Below are positions 1-7,735 of a DNA stretch of 64,000 nucleotides, piece by piece. Origin of the DNA: Chloroflexota bacterium (GTDB taxonomy: Bacteria; Chloroflexota; Chloroflexia; Chloroflexales; Herpetosiphonaceae). The DNA is taken from positions 461,890 to 525,889 of the forward strand of contig JAIUOC010000004.1 of the NCBI GenBank assembly GCA_020161265.1, given 5' to 3'. Numbering within the stretch: the first letter of the stretch is position 1; the number at the start of each line of letters is the position of its first letter. The notes under the pieces were generated by a model that saw nothing but the letters and a program-made list of their open reading frames with translations, was not told the origin of the DNA and did not search any database. The translations under genes and the position numbers were made by a program.

Positions 1-277
1 TCTCATCGTTGCGCACATCGAGGCCAAAAACCTGAATCTTGCCCGAATCGGGAATAAGTAAGGTTGAGATCAAGCGAATCAAGGTTGATTTGCCTGAACC
101 ATTGGCTCCCAATAAGCCAAAAATCTCGCCCTCGGCCACATCGAGGCTAACGTGATCAACCGCGACGACTGGTGGCTTGGGGTTAGGACGCGGGCGACGA
201 GTGAGCCAATGTTTGACTTCACTCGCGCCGAATTGTTTATAAATATTTGCTACCACTAAAGCAGGTGCTTGCTGCAT
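1..277 (-). CDS. ABC transporter ATP-binding protein (N-terminal part, cut by window edge)
   Basis: Only the first 92 codons lie in the window; the rest continues past position 1. The protein energises transport of an unknown substrate across the membrane. The Walker A motif GANGSGKST is visible at about residues 57-65, followed by a Q-loop approach region (IRLISTLLIPDSGKI) typical of ABC-2 type and drug/polysaccharide exporters. The chosen ATG (275-277) has a GGAG Shine-Dalgarno sequence about 8 nt upstream; an out-of-frame ATG lies 12 nt before it. It is the last visible gene of a minus-strand group that also holds a 71-codon and a 28-codon ORF. The permease partner would lie outside the window. 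Family assignment is firm; substrate cannot be told. Confidence 0.92.
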   Translation of the reverse strand, partial: MQQAPALVVANIYKQFGASEVKHWLTRRPRPNPKPPVVAVDHVSLDVAEGEIFGLLGANGSGKSTLIRLISTLLIPDSGKIQVFGLDVRNDE

Positions 278-383
278 TGGGATACTCCATCCAAGGGTTG
301 CACGAACTGGTCAATTGCTACGAGCAATTCCATGATATGCGATAGATGGGATCGATCAACTCTCTCTCTTCATTGAGGAGGAT

Positions 384-599
384 TTATCGACGTTTGCTGG
401 CGTGGTCGTCGCTAACGTGTAATTCCAAGCGCCGAAAGCCTAGTTGGTCGAAGGCCAGATCCACCAAGCGGCCAATGCGGCTGGTTTGATCTTGATCTGG
501 TTCGTGGGGCAACTCGGCATAAGCCCGTTTCATCGAGTTGGGCTTGGGCTTGGGCTTTTCTACACACAGGACGGTTCCATCGCGGTCGAGCATTAACAC
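384..599 (-). CDS. Small hypothetical protein, 71 aa
   Basis: The frame is open further upstream, but a perfect AGGAGG lies 6 nt before a GTG at 597-599 (and 12 nt before an ATG at 591-593), so the start is placed at the GTG. The product is hydrophilic with no membrane segment. It has a KPKPKP stretch near residue 17 and an amphipathic stretch RIGRLVDLAFDQLGFRRLEL near residues 43-62. I do not recognise a family. It sits between a 28-codon ORF with its own promoter and an ABC transporter ATPase, all on the same strand, so co-transcription is likely. A role as a small regulator or accessory of the transporter is possible but not shown. Confidence 0.6.
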   Translation of the reverse strand: MLMLDRDGTVLCVEKPKPKPNSMKRAYAELPHEPDQDQTSRIGRLVDLAFDQLGFRRLELHVSDDHASKRR

Positions 600-652
600 T
601 AGGAGCCTCCTAAACAAACGTAATAGACCATGAGTATCTTGCTTGAAAGAAT

Positions 653-733
653 GCTCACGGCCCATCATAGAAAGGCAGGTCCACAGCCGTAGAAAACAAG
701 AGCCGTGAGCGTTGTTAGAATCACGCCCACGGC
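653..733 (-). promoter_or_regulatory. Mutually exclusive hairpins (terminator/antiterminator-like)
   Basis: Read on the minus strand, segment A (733-724, GCCGTGGGCG) can pair with segment B (711-702, CGCTCACGGC) as a 10-bp stem with one G-U pair and a 12-nt loop. It is followed at once by the U-rich tract TCTTGTTTTCT, as in an intrinsic terminator. Segment C (661-653, GCCGTGAGC) is a perfect 9-bp complement of the same segment B. A-B and B-C pairing therefore exclude each other. This lies between the 28-codon ORF and the 71-codon ORF. The pairing is read directly from sequence; attenuation is inference. Confidence 0.5.
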
Positions 734-758
734 CCTCGGTGCTTATTAGCGAATCGCT

Positions 759-845
759 TTAGGAGAGAAGCACGAGGTAGATGGGCGCATGGGTGCCTGC
801 ATCACTTGCAGTGCGCACTGGATTGTTGATCAAGTTGATCATCAT
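759..845 (-). CDS. Mini-ORF, 28-aa peptide
   Basis: Starts at tandem ATG codons (843-845 and 840-842) with a GGAGG Shine-Dalgarno sequence 4 nt upstream, and ends with TAA at 759-761. A good sigma-70-type promoter lies 47-76 bases upstream. The peptide begins MMINLINNPVRTAS, has a small-residue DAGTHAP core and ends in the hydrophobic IYLVLLS. There is no long membrane helix and no Cys. It could be a leader peptide whose translation controls the hairpins downstream, or a short secreted or modified peptide exported by the ABC transporter encoded nearby. No family is recognised. Expression signals are unusually good for so short a frame, which is why it is called. Confidence 0.6.
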   Translation of the reverse strand: MMINLINNPVRTASDAGTHAPIYLVLLS

Positions 846-891
846 GCAGCCTCCATCTAAGAAAATAGCAGAATTGATTTCGAACAGGCCT

Positions 892-921
892 AGAATAGCA
901 TAGCCGCTTGCAGGCCGTCAA
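892..921 (-). promoter_or_regulatory. Sigma-70-type promoter of the 28-aa ORF operon
   Basis: On the minus strand TTGACG (921-916), an 18-nt spacer and TATTCT (897-892) give a strong match to the vegetative consensus. The expected start of transcription is near 885, about 40 nt before the mini-ORF start codon. Confidence 0.7.
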
Positions 922-1043
922 GTAGTGATTACTCAGTCTTTAGTCGGATTATCGAACTAGGACTCTTGGTGGAGTGGGGGATCGTTCGGATTGCCCAAAA
1001 ATATGGTAGCATACCCATTAATCACGATCTCAAAGGATACCCC

Positions 1044-1547
1044 ATGGATCATTGGCAAACCTTACACATGGCAACTCGCCTAGGGGTGCTTGATGCCCCC
1101 TACCCACTACGCTACCTGAGTATCGACGATGGAGTTGATTTGGGTCGCTTGGTGCATGCCGCCGCCGTGCCACTGCCAAATGAGCCAACGCCCACGCTTT
1201 CGGCCACAATCGATTGGGCCTTTGCGGCCTTGCAAGGCGAGTATGGTCGTTTATTGGATGCTTGCTCATTTGCGATCGAAACCCGCAGCGGTTTGCTCGG
1301 CGCAATTGTGGTGGTCAAACAGGCCAGCACGGTTAAGATTTTGCAATTGGCGGTAGCTCAAGCGTTTCAAAACCAACAATTTGAGCCAGTGCTGCTGAGT
1401 GCGGCACTGAATGCCCTAGCCCAAGCACGTTATCCACAAGTTCAGGTAGCCGTTTTAGCCAATAGTTCACAAGCCCACTTTTTCACCACTCAAGGTTTCA
1501 TGCTAGCAGAGGACGTGAACGATGCATCCACTTCAAACCACGATTGA
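1044..1547 (+). CDS. GNAT-like acetyltransferase-fold protein
   Basis: A 167-residue protein. The ATG at 1044 is preceded by AAAGGA at 6 nt, so it is preferred over the open frame from 966. The C-terminal half (from about residue 75) has the pattern of the GNAT fold: a beta strand with SGLLGAIVVV, a helix with FEPVLLSAALNALAQ, and a final QVAVLANSSQAHFFTTQGF segment, the usual position of the last acetyl-CoA binding elements. The classical Q/RxxGxG/A motif is not clear, so activity is uncertain. Its end overlaps the next gene by 26 nt, indicating translational coupling with the NlpC/P60 hydrolase and the epimerase. It may act on cell-wall peptides or amino acids, by context only. Confidence 0.65.
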   Translation: MDHWQTLHMATRLGVLDAPYPLRYLSIDDGVDLGRLVHAAAVPLPNEPTPTLSATIDWAFAALQGEYGRLLDACSFAIETRSGLLGAIVVVKQASTVKILQLAVAQAFQNQQFEPVLLSAALNALAQARYPQVQVAVLANSSQAHFFTTQGFMLAEDVNDASTSNHD

Positions 1548-2559
1548 TCAGTATGCAGCCCAATTTGATCGTCGGCGCATGACGATTTTAGCTGCCCACG
1601 TCGAAGAAGACAATGGAACGGTGCTCCGTGGTCGGGTGTTGGATCGCAGCCAGCATGCGGCGTTGTTGGCCTTATTACCAAATGTGCGCGATGAATTAAT
1701 CGTGCTGCGCGAACAGCCTGAGCATGGCTTTGCAACAGTTGCTTTTGGCGTATTAGATGTGCGCTGGCAGGCCACCCGCGATTCAGAATTGGTGACTGAG
1801 GCCAGTTTTGGCGAAGGCTTAGAGGTGCTGGCCCACGATCATGAATGGTTGCAGGTAATTACCAGCGATGGTTATTTGGGCTGGGTACGGCGCAATGGTG
1901 TCGTGCTACACGAGCAGCCAAGCACCTATCGGAGTGCTGCAACTCACGTTGTAACCAGCCGTTGGTTGCCATTGTGGGGGTTAGAGGGCGACCAAATTGG
2001 CTTATTGCCATGGGGCATTCGGCTCGAAATCGATGAATTTCGTGATGGCAAAGCCTTTATGCGCTCACCTGCGGGCGTGCCAGGTTGGCTTGAAGCCGAT
2101 TCATTAACGCCGGTTGAAGATTTATGCTCGGTTGATAGCGCTGGCATCGAGGATATGTTGCAGGCAATTCGCCAATTGATTGGTGTGCCCTATTTGTGGG
2201 GTGGCACGACCAGTTTTGGCTTTGATTGCTCAGGTTTGGCTCAGGCCGCTTATCGTTGGTTGGGCGTGCAATTACCACGCGACGCTGATCAGCAATCGCA
2301 AATCGGTCATTTAATCAGCCGTGAGCAGGTTGCAGCTGGCGATTTGCTGTTTTGGGGCGTGCTGCGCAACATCGAAGATTATCGCCACGAACGGATTAAC
2401 CATGTTTCGATAGCGCTTGACAACGAGTGGATGATTCATGCAAATCAACGCAATTGGAGCATCTCGCTTGATCGGATTGATGAAGTGCACGAGCAAGTCT
2501 ATCAAGCGCAAGGTAACCCAGGTTTGGTGGTAATTCGGCGGATTCGTGAGGAGCAGTAG
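1522..2559 (+). CDS. NlpC/P60 gamma-D-glutamyl-L-amino acid endopeptidase with SH3b region (YkfC-like)
   Basis: A 345-residue cysteine peptidase of the NlpC/P60 family. No signal peptide is seen, so it is expected in the cytoplasm, where it would cut muropeptides after D-Glu. Residues about 85-200 look like SH3b-type substrate-binding domains (EVLAHDHEWLQVITSDGYLGWV). The C-terminal catalytic domain carries Cys236 in FDCSG, His294 in INHVSIAL and His306 in MIHAN, the expected triad. The ATG at 1522 has AGAGGA about 10 nt upstream. It is followed 2 nt later by a dipeptide epimerase. The pairing matches the YkfC-YkfB murein peptide degradation genes known in Bacillus, which supports the recycling role strongly. 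Confidence 0.9.
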   Translation: MHPLQTTIDQYAAQFDRRRMTILAAHVEEDNGTVLRGRVLDRSQHAALLALLPNVRDELIVLREQPEHGFATVAFGVLDVRWQATRDSELVTEASFGEGLEVLAHDHEWLQVITSDGYLGWVRRNGVVLHEQPSTYRSAATHVVTSRWLPLWGLEGDQIGLLPWGIRLEIDEFRDGKAFMRSPAGVPGWLEADSLTPVEDLCSVDSAGIEDMLQAIRQLIGVPYLWGGTTSFGFDCSGLAQAAYRWLGVQLPRDADQQSQIGHLISREQVAAGDLLFWGVLRNIEDYRHERINHVSIALDNEWMIHANQRNWSISLDRIDEVHEQVYQAQGNPGLVVIRRIREEQ

Positions 2560-2561
2560 CC

Positions 2562-3599
2562 ATGGAATGGGCGATTTATCCGGTTGAACTACGCTTGCGC
2601 AACACGTTTCGGATTGCCCACGGAGCTAGCAATACCCGCCATAATGTGTTGTTGAATTTAGATGATGGCTGGGGCGAGGCCGCTGCTGTTGCTTATCACG
2701 GCGAAACTGCTGCTAAAATTCAGGCTTGGCTGGAACGGTATCGCGAAACAATCACCAGCAGCTATGATCCAGCGGCAATTCATTGGCTCTTGGCCAAGCT
2801 CGATTTTGAGAGCCGTGCCGCCCGCGCTGCTGTCGATTTAGCCTTACATGATCGCTTAGGCCAACAACTTGGTGTGTCGTTGCGCCATCTTTTGGGCTTG
2901 AACGGCTTAGAACTCCCGCAAACCTCAGTTACCTTGCCAATTGAAGCGCCTGAAGCCTTGCGCCAACAAGCTTTGGCCGTAGCGCATTATCCAATTCTCA
3001 AGGTGAAGTTGGGCGGCCCTGCCGATTTAGCCAGCGTGGTTTTAATTCGCGAAGCCGCGCCCAATAGCCGCCTGCGGGTTGATGCCAATGCTGGTTGGAG
3101 CCGTGAAACCGCCGCCCAATTGATTCCGGCGTTGGCTGAATTGGGCGTGGAGTTGATTGAGCAACCGTTGGCAGTTGATGATTTATCAGGCTATGCTCAA
3201 CTGAAATCTGCCAACTATGGCGTGCCAATTTTTGCCGACGAGCCGATTAAAACGGCGGCTGATGTGGCGCGTTGGGCCAGTGTGGTTGATGGCGTAAACC
3301 TCAAGTTGATGAAAACTGGCGGAATTGTCGGGGCGCTCGCAGCGATTGCCACCGCCAGAGCCCATGATTTACAAGTGATGCTTGGGTGTATGATTGAAAG
3401 TAGCATCGGGGTTTCAGCGGCCTGTGCTTTGGCCGGCTTGGCCGATTTCGTTGACCTTGATGGGCCATTATTGATCGCCAACGATCTGGCAACAGGATTG
3501 AACTTTGCAACCGCTACGATTCAGCCAGCAGCAACGCCAGGTTTAGGCGTGCAAATTGACTGGACAGCACTAAACAACGCCCGACTTGAAACACGCTAG
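2562..3599 (+). CDS. L-Ala-D/L-Glu epimerase (enolase superfamily, YkfB-like)
   Basis: A 345-residue enolase-superfamily protein of the muconate-lactonizing/dipeptide epimerase branch. Visible motifs are the first catalytic lysine pair in LKVKLGG (about residue 148), the metal ligands in RVDANAGW, IEQPL and FADE, and the second catalytic lysine in NLKLMKTGG, followed by LGCMIESSIG. The enzyme would invert L-Ala-D-Glu to L-Ala-L-Glu so that ordinary peptidases can use it. GAGGAG lies 9 nt before the ATG, and the gene follows the NlpC/P60 hydrolase with a 2-nt gap. Other dipeptide specificities exist in this family, so the exact substrate is inferred from the neighbour. Confidence 0.9.
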   Translation: MEWAIYPVELRLRNTFRIAHGASNTRHNVLLNLDDGWGEAAAVAYHGETAAKIQAWLERYRETITSSYDPAAIHWLLAKLDFESRAARAAVDLALHDRLGQQLGVSLRHLLGLNGLELPQTSVTLPIEAPEALRQQALAVAHYPILKVKLGGPADLASVVLIREAAPNSRLRVDANAGWSRETAAQLIPALAELGVELIEQPLAVDDLSGYAQLKSANYGVPIFADEPIKTAADVARWASVVDGVNLKLMKTGGIVGALAAIATARAHDLQVMLGCMIESSIGVSAACALAGLADFVDLDGPLLIANDLATGLNFATATIQPAATPGLGVQIDWTALNNARLETR

Positions 3600-3675
3600 C
3601 ATGCAGCCTACAACGACTAGAGAAGCGGTTTTAGGCCAGTCCTGCGGTCGGGCTGATTAGCGTACAGGGTATGCG

Positions 3676-3704
3676 TTGCTAGACTTGTGTACCTACTGTA
3701 CAAT
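3676..3704 (+). promoter_or_regulatory. Promoter of the aldehyde:ferredoxin oxidoreductase gene
   Basis: TTGCTA (3676-3681), a 17-nt spacer and TACAAT (3699-3704). The gene start at 3738 lies about 27 nt beyond the expected transcription start. Confidence 0.6.
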
Positions 3705-3737
3705 ACCCATCGTAGTAGCTTCGGAAGGAGACCACGC

Positions 3738-5543
3738 ATGGCGTTTATCGGGCGTGCGTTACGCATTAACCTCGACACAGCCAGTACTTCCACGTTTGAC
3801 ATCCCATCGCCAATTCGCGAGCTATATTTGGGTGGACGTGGGCTGACAGCGGGCTTGATGTATCATTTTGTTCCCCCCGATACAGCAGTTCGCTCTCCCG
3901 ATAATCCGTTGCTGTTGGCTCCTGGGGTGTTGGCTGGCACTCCGGCCTATGCTACTGGCGGCTTTGTGGCTACCACTCGTTCGCCCTTGACAGGCAATTT
4001 GATTCATAGTTGGGCGGTTGGCGATTGGGGCGCGGCGCTCAAACGCGCTGGTTTTGATGCGGTTTGGGTGGTTGGTCAGGCAACTGCTTGGCTCTACGCC
4101 GTGATCGATAATGGCCAAGCTGAACTTTACCCCGCCAATCACCTCAATGGCCTTGATACCCAGCAAATTAACGATGCCCTGATGGCCGAGCACGGCGCTG
4201 ATGCGCGAGTTTTGACGCTTGGTCAGGCTGGTGAAAAGATGCTGCCCTATGCGGCTTTGGTGGCCGAAGGTCGCTACTTGGCCGAGCCTGCTGGCACGGG
4301 CATGGTGATGGCCTTGAAACGGCTCAAAGCGATTGTGGTGCGCGGCACACGCATGGTCAAGCCTGCTGATACCGCCAACTTTCTCTCATCGTTTAAGCCA
4401 ATTACCGAGCGCATCGACCGCGACCCATTGGCAACCGCGATTCGCGATTATGGCTCAAGCTACTATGTTGATTTGGCCGCCAACCACGGGGCGATCACCG
4501 GACGCAATGGCCAAGATCCTGAGCCAAGCGTGATGCCAACCACTGGCGATTATGCTGGCGAAATTTATGATCGTGGTTGCCCGCGCTGCCCACTGCCCTG
4601 CTACCATGATTTTGCTGCGACCAACCAGCCCCGCCCTGAAATTGAGGCGATTGTCGGGTTTGGGGCACGCTGCGGTTTGCAATCAGCAGCAGCAATTATC
4701 GAAGCCAACCAACGCTGCCTGCGCTATGGCCTTGATCCCAATGCAACCGCCAATGCAATTGCCTTTTTGATGGAATGTCGCCAGCGCGAATTGACCCGCC
4801 AATATGATTTGCAATGGGGCGATGAAGCGGCGATTTTGGCGGCGATCGATGCGATTGCCACCAAACAAGGCATTGGGGGCTTGCTCTCGTTGGGCGTATA
4901 CGAGATGAGCCAAGTCTTTTATGGCAGCGATCAATTTGCCCCGCTGGCCAATAATTTGACGATCAGCCCACTTGACCCACGCGCTGCCCAAGGTTGGGCC
5001 TTGCACTTGGCGACCAGTTCAATTGGCGGCGATGCGCGAGGAGCCATGCCTTGGTACGAGTGGCTTGATACGATTCCCCAATGGCTCAAAGGCAACGACG
5101 ACCATCAACCAAGCGTGGTCAATGGCAAGCCTGAACGCCTAATTTGGCATGAACGCTTTGTCGCTGGCCTCGATAGCGCTGGAATTTGTCGGCGCTTGGC
5201 GGCCTTGGCCTACCAAATTACCCCCAAAGAGCTGGCGACAATTCTGAGTGCCGATATTGGCAAGAGCGTTTCGCCGACCGATTTAGCCAAAGTTGGCGAA
5301 CGAATTATCACCGTCGAGCGGCTGCTGGCCTTGCAATGGGGCCATAGCGACGACCTCAGCACCCGCTGGCAACAACAACCATTAACCAGCGGTATTGCCG
5401 CCAATCAAATTCCCACCCTTGACACACTGCTAACGAAATATTATGCTCTGCATGGATGGGACAGTGATGGGATTCCCACAAATGCCCGTCTCGCTGAGCT
5501 AAGTATTCCCGAACCCGATTCCCGACCATGGGTGACGGAGTAG
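3738..5543 (+). CDS. Aldehyde:ferredoxin oxidoreductase family protein (tungsten/molybdenum)
   Basis: A 601-residue protein, the usual length for the AOR family. These enzymes oxidise aldehydes to acids with ferredoxin, using a bis-pterin tungsten cofactor and one [4Fe-4S] cluster. The cluster ligands are Cys281, Cys284 and Cys288 (CPRCPLPC) and Cys484 (GICRR). The family motif near LDPRAAQGWALHLATSSIGG, which contacts pterin, is also present. The N-terminal YLGGRGLTAGLMYH segment is typical. The ATG at 3738 has AAGGAG 7 nt upstream; a longer frame from 3687 would run through the promoter -10 and has no ribosome site. No ferredoxin or cofactor genes lie next to it. The physiological aldehyde is unknown. 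Confidence 0.92.
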   Translation: MAFIGRALRINLDTASTSTFDIPSPIRELYLGGRGLTAGLMYHFVPPDTAVRSPDNPLLLAPGVLAGTPAYATGGFVATTRSPLTGNLIHSWAVGDWGAALKRAGFDAVWVVGQATAWLYAVIDNGQAELYPANHLNGLDTQQINDALMAEHGADARVLTLGQAGEKMLPYAALVAEGRYLAEPAGTGMVMALKRLKAIVVRGTRMVKPADTANFLSSFKPITERIDRDPLATAIRDYGSSYYVDLAANHGAITGRNGQDPEPSVMPTTGDYAGEIYDRGCPRCPLPCYHDFAATNQPRPEIEAIVGFGARCGLQSAAAIIEANQRCLRYGLDPNATANAIAFLMECRQRELTRQYDLQWGDEAAILAAIDAIATKQGIGGLLSLGVYEMSQVFYGSDQFAPLANNLTISPLDPRAAQGWALHLATSSIGGDARGAMPWYEWLDTIPQWLKGNDDHQPSVVNGKPERLIWHERFVAGLDSAGICRRLAALAYQITPKELATILSADIGKSVSPTDLAKVGERIITVERLLALQWGHSDDLSTRWQQQPLTSGIAANQIPTLDTLLTKYYALHGWDSDGIPTNARLAELSIPEPDSRPWVTE

Positions 5544-5598
5544 GTCATACCGTATTGATGGCCAGGCTGAGCGCCGCAATCAATCAACGAGAAAATCA

Positions 5599-6540
5599 AT
5601 GTGGCTTGCAATTGTTTTGACGGTATTGCCAACGCTGCTGTACGTGACCTTTTTGTGGTGGCTTGATCGCTATGAAAAAGAACCATGGCCGCTGCTGTTA
5701 GCAGTGTTTGTATGGGGTGCGGTGCCTGCCGTGGCCCTCGCGTTGTTGGCTGAATTGCCCAATACTGCTTCAACTTTAGGCTTTGACCGTGGCAGCCAAC
5801 CAGTTTGGTATGCTCCGTTGGTCGAAGAACCACTCAAAGCCTTGGCATTGTTTGGCATTTATATGTTCTTTCGCTATGAGTTCGATGGCGTGCTCGATGG
5901 CATTATTTATGGCGCACTGATTGGTTTTGGCTTTGCTATGACCGAAAATGCGATTTATTTTGCTAGTCGTGGCGGCTCGATTACTTCATTACTGTGGCTG
6001 CGCGTGGTGCTATTTGGCTTTAATCATGCGTTCTACACCAGCATCATTGGGGTGGCGTTGGGCATGATTCGCTATGAGCGCCGCCGTTGGGTGGTAGTTG
6101 TGATGCAGCCATTGAGCCTGATTTTGGCTGTCGTGTTCCACGCATTGCACAATATGACAATTAGCTATCGCTTTCCTGGTGTGTTGATCGCTTGGTTGAT
6201 CAGCAGCGGTGGCGTGTTAATTGTGGTGTTGGTGGCAATCATCGCCTGGCGTAAAGAGCGCTATTGGATCGACCTAGAATTGGTCGAGGAAATTCGTTGT
6301 GGATTTATCGACCAAGCGACCTACCAAACCGTGCGTTCAACCCGCCGTCGGGTGCAAAGCCAATGGGAAGCACTCTTTCGCGGCGGCTGGCGAGCACTGC
6401 AAACGGTGCGTACTCGCCATCATTTACTTACCGAGTTGGCATTTTTGAAATATCAGCTGCGAATCGGCGATGTGCATTGCCGTCCCGCCGATTTATACCC
6501 ACTGCGCCGCCGAATTCTCGAAGTTCACGAAGATTTTTAG
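5599..6540 (+). CDS. PrsW-family intramembrane metalloprotease
   Basis: A 313-residue polytopic membrane protein with about seven or eight hydrophobic segments in the first 215 residues and a basic cytoplasmic tail. Family motifs are visible: DRYEKEPW after the first helix, the EExxK motif at Glu76-Glu77-Lys80, FAMTENAIY, the NHAFYTS motif with His143, and His181 and His184 in FHALHN. PrsW proteases cut anti-sigma factors such as RsiW in Bacillus; the substrate here is unknown. An ECF sigma/anti-sigma pair lies far to the right in the window but no link is shown. The ribosome site is weak (GAGAAAATCA). Its stop codon overlaps that of the converging metallophosphoesterase gene. Confidence 0.88.
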   Translation: MWLAIVLTVLPTLLYVTFLWWLDRYEKEPWPLLLAVFVWGAVPAVALALLAELPNTASTLGFDRGSQPVWYAPLVEEPLKALALFGIYMFFRYEFDGVLDGIIYGALIGFGFAMTENAIYFASRGGSITSLLWLRVVLFGFNHAFYTSIIGVALGMIRYERRRWVVVVMQPLSLILAVVFHALHNMTISYRFPGVLIAWLISSGGVLIVVLVAIIAWRKERYWIDLELVEEIRCGFIDQATYQTVRSTRRRVQSQWEALFRGGWRALQTVRTRHHLLTELAFLKYQLRIGDVHCRPADLYPLRRRILEVHEDF

Positions 6541-7502
6541 GCTGCCATCAGGGTCAATAAGCCTACTTCGGGCGTTGCCCCAAAGCGAATTGGCAAACCC
6601 GCCAAACCTCGACTGACATACAACCCACATTGGCCGATGCGAAATTGGCCGTGTGGGTATTTTTCGCCCCAACGTGGCACAACCAACGGCCCCAACCATG
6701 GTGCATTGATATGGCCAGCATGAGCATGGCCCGAAAGTTGTAAGGCTACCTGCTGCTCAGCCGCGATGTCGGCAAAATCGGGGCCATGGGCTAGCAATAC
6801 CACTGGTGCTGCTGGAGCATTGTGCAACGCCTGCGCTAAATCAGCATCGGCCTGCCATGGGTCGGCTACTCCAGCGATCACAATTGATTGATCATGCCAT
6901 TGCACCAGCCGATGTTGATTGATCAACACCTCTACGCCAACCTTTTTGAGCGTGCGGGCAATCAGTTGCGGGTCGTCCCAATAATCGTGGTTGCCAAGGC
7001 AGGCGTACACGCCCAAGGGTGCGGCAATTCCCGTCAGCATCTGTTTCAATGTGCCAACATCGCTTGGGCGATTAACAAAATCGCCAGTTAATAAAATAAT
7101 TTCAGGTTGCCAAGCTTTGATCATGTTGAGCGCTTGGCGCAACACGTGCTGGCTATAGTTTGGCCCAAGATGCAAATCGCTGAGATGGGCAATTTTGAAG
7201 CCGTTGAGGGCACTTGGCCAGCGGGGTAAGCGCAAGGTATGCCGTTCGACCGCTAAGCGCCAAATGTTGCCAACCCCAAGCCCACCCGCGGTAAGCCCCG
7301 CCGCCAGCAATGAACCAAGCATTGGCTTGGCCCAACGTGGTGGTTGGCTAGCAAATAAGGCTGTGGCACTACTCAGCCCTAACATCCCCAATATTCCACC
7401 AAGATATTGCCAGCGCCGCGAATAGACAACATGCGAGACATTTGGAATATCTTTGCTGCCACGTGGTACAGCGACTAAATCGGCAAAAGGATCGTCAATC
7501 AT
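6537..7502 (-). CDS. Membrane-anchored metallophosphoesterase (YkuE/YaeI-like)
   Basis: A 321-residue calcineurin-like phosphoesterase. Two hydrophobic segments at about residues 33-50 and 60-80 precede the catalytic domain. The metal-binding motifs are in order: DLHLG, GDFVN, GNHDYW and the GHAHAGH pair near residue 265. The family hydrolyses phosphodiesters or phosphomonoesters at the membrane; the substrate is unknown. The ATG at 7500-7502 has AAGGAA 6 nt upstream, better than the TTG one codon earlier. A TGC-TATAAC extended -10 is seen on this strand at 7556-7561. A Tat-exported relative is encoded at 44964-45857. The stop codon overlaps that of the PrsW-like gene by 3 nt. Confidence 0.88.
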   Translation of the reverse strand: MIDDPFADLVAVPRGSKDIPNVSHVVYSRRWQYLGGILGMLGLSSATALFASQPPRWAKPMLGSLLAAGLTAGGLGVGNIWRLAVERHTLRLPRWPSALNGFKIAHLSDLHLGPNYSQHVLRQALNMIKAWQPEIILLTGDFVNRPSDVGTLKQMLTGIAAPLGVYACLGNHDYWDDPQLIARTLKKVGVEVLINQHRLVQWHDQSIVIAGVADPWQADADLAQALHNAPAAPVVLLAHGPDFADIAAEQQVALQLSGHAHAGHINAPWLGPLVVPRWGEKYPHGQFRIGQCGLYVSRGLAGLPIRFGATPEVGLLTLMAA

Positions 7503-7735
7503 CAAAATTTCCTTATAGGCGTGTTGCTGGAATGTGAATCTGGCACGCTGTTGAAGTTATAGCACAGCGAGCTTAATGGTTGATGAAAAGCTACTACAAG
7601 CCTTGGCGATCTCCCCCATGGGCTAGTATAAGCTAGGACTAATGGCCATACATAACGTCGAATACTGGCATAGCCTATGATATAGCAGCCTCATTCCGCT
7701 CGAAACATCGCATGTATGCCAATTTTGGAGGCGCT

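Noticed and set aside
384..668. Longer version (94 aa) of the small protein
   Set aside because: The upstream ATG codons lack a ribosome site and the extra codons lie in the hairpin segment; the GTG with AGGAGG is better.
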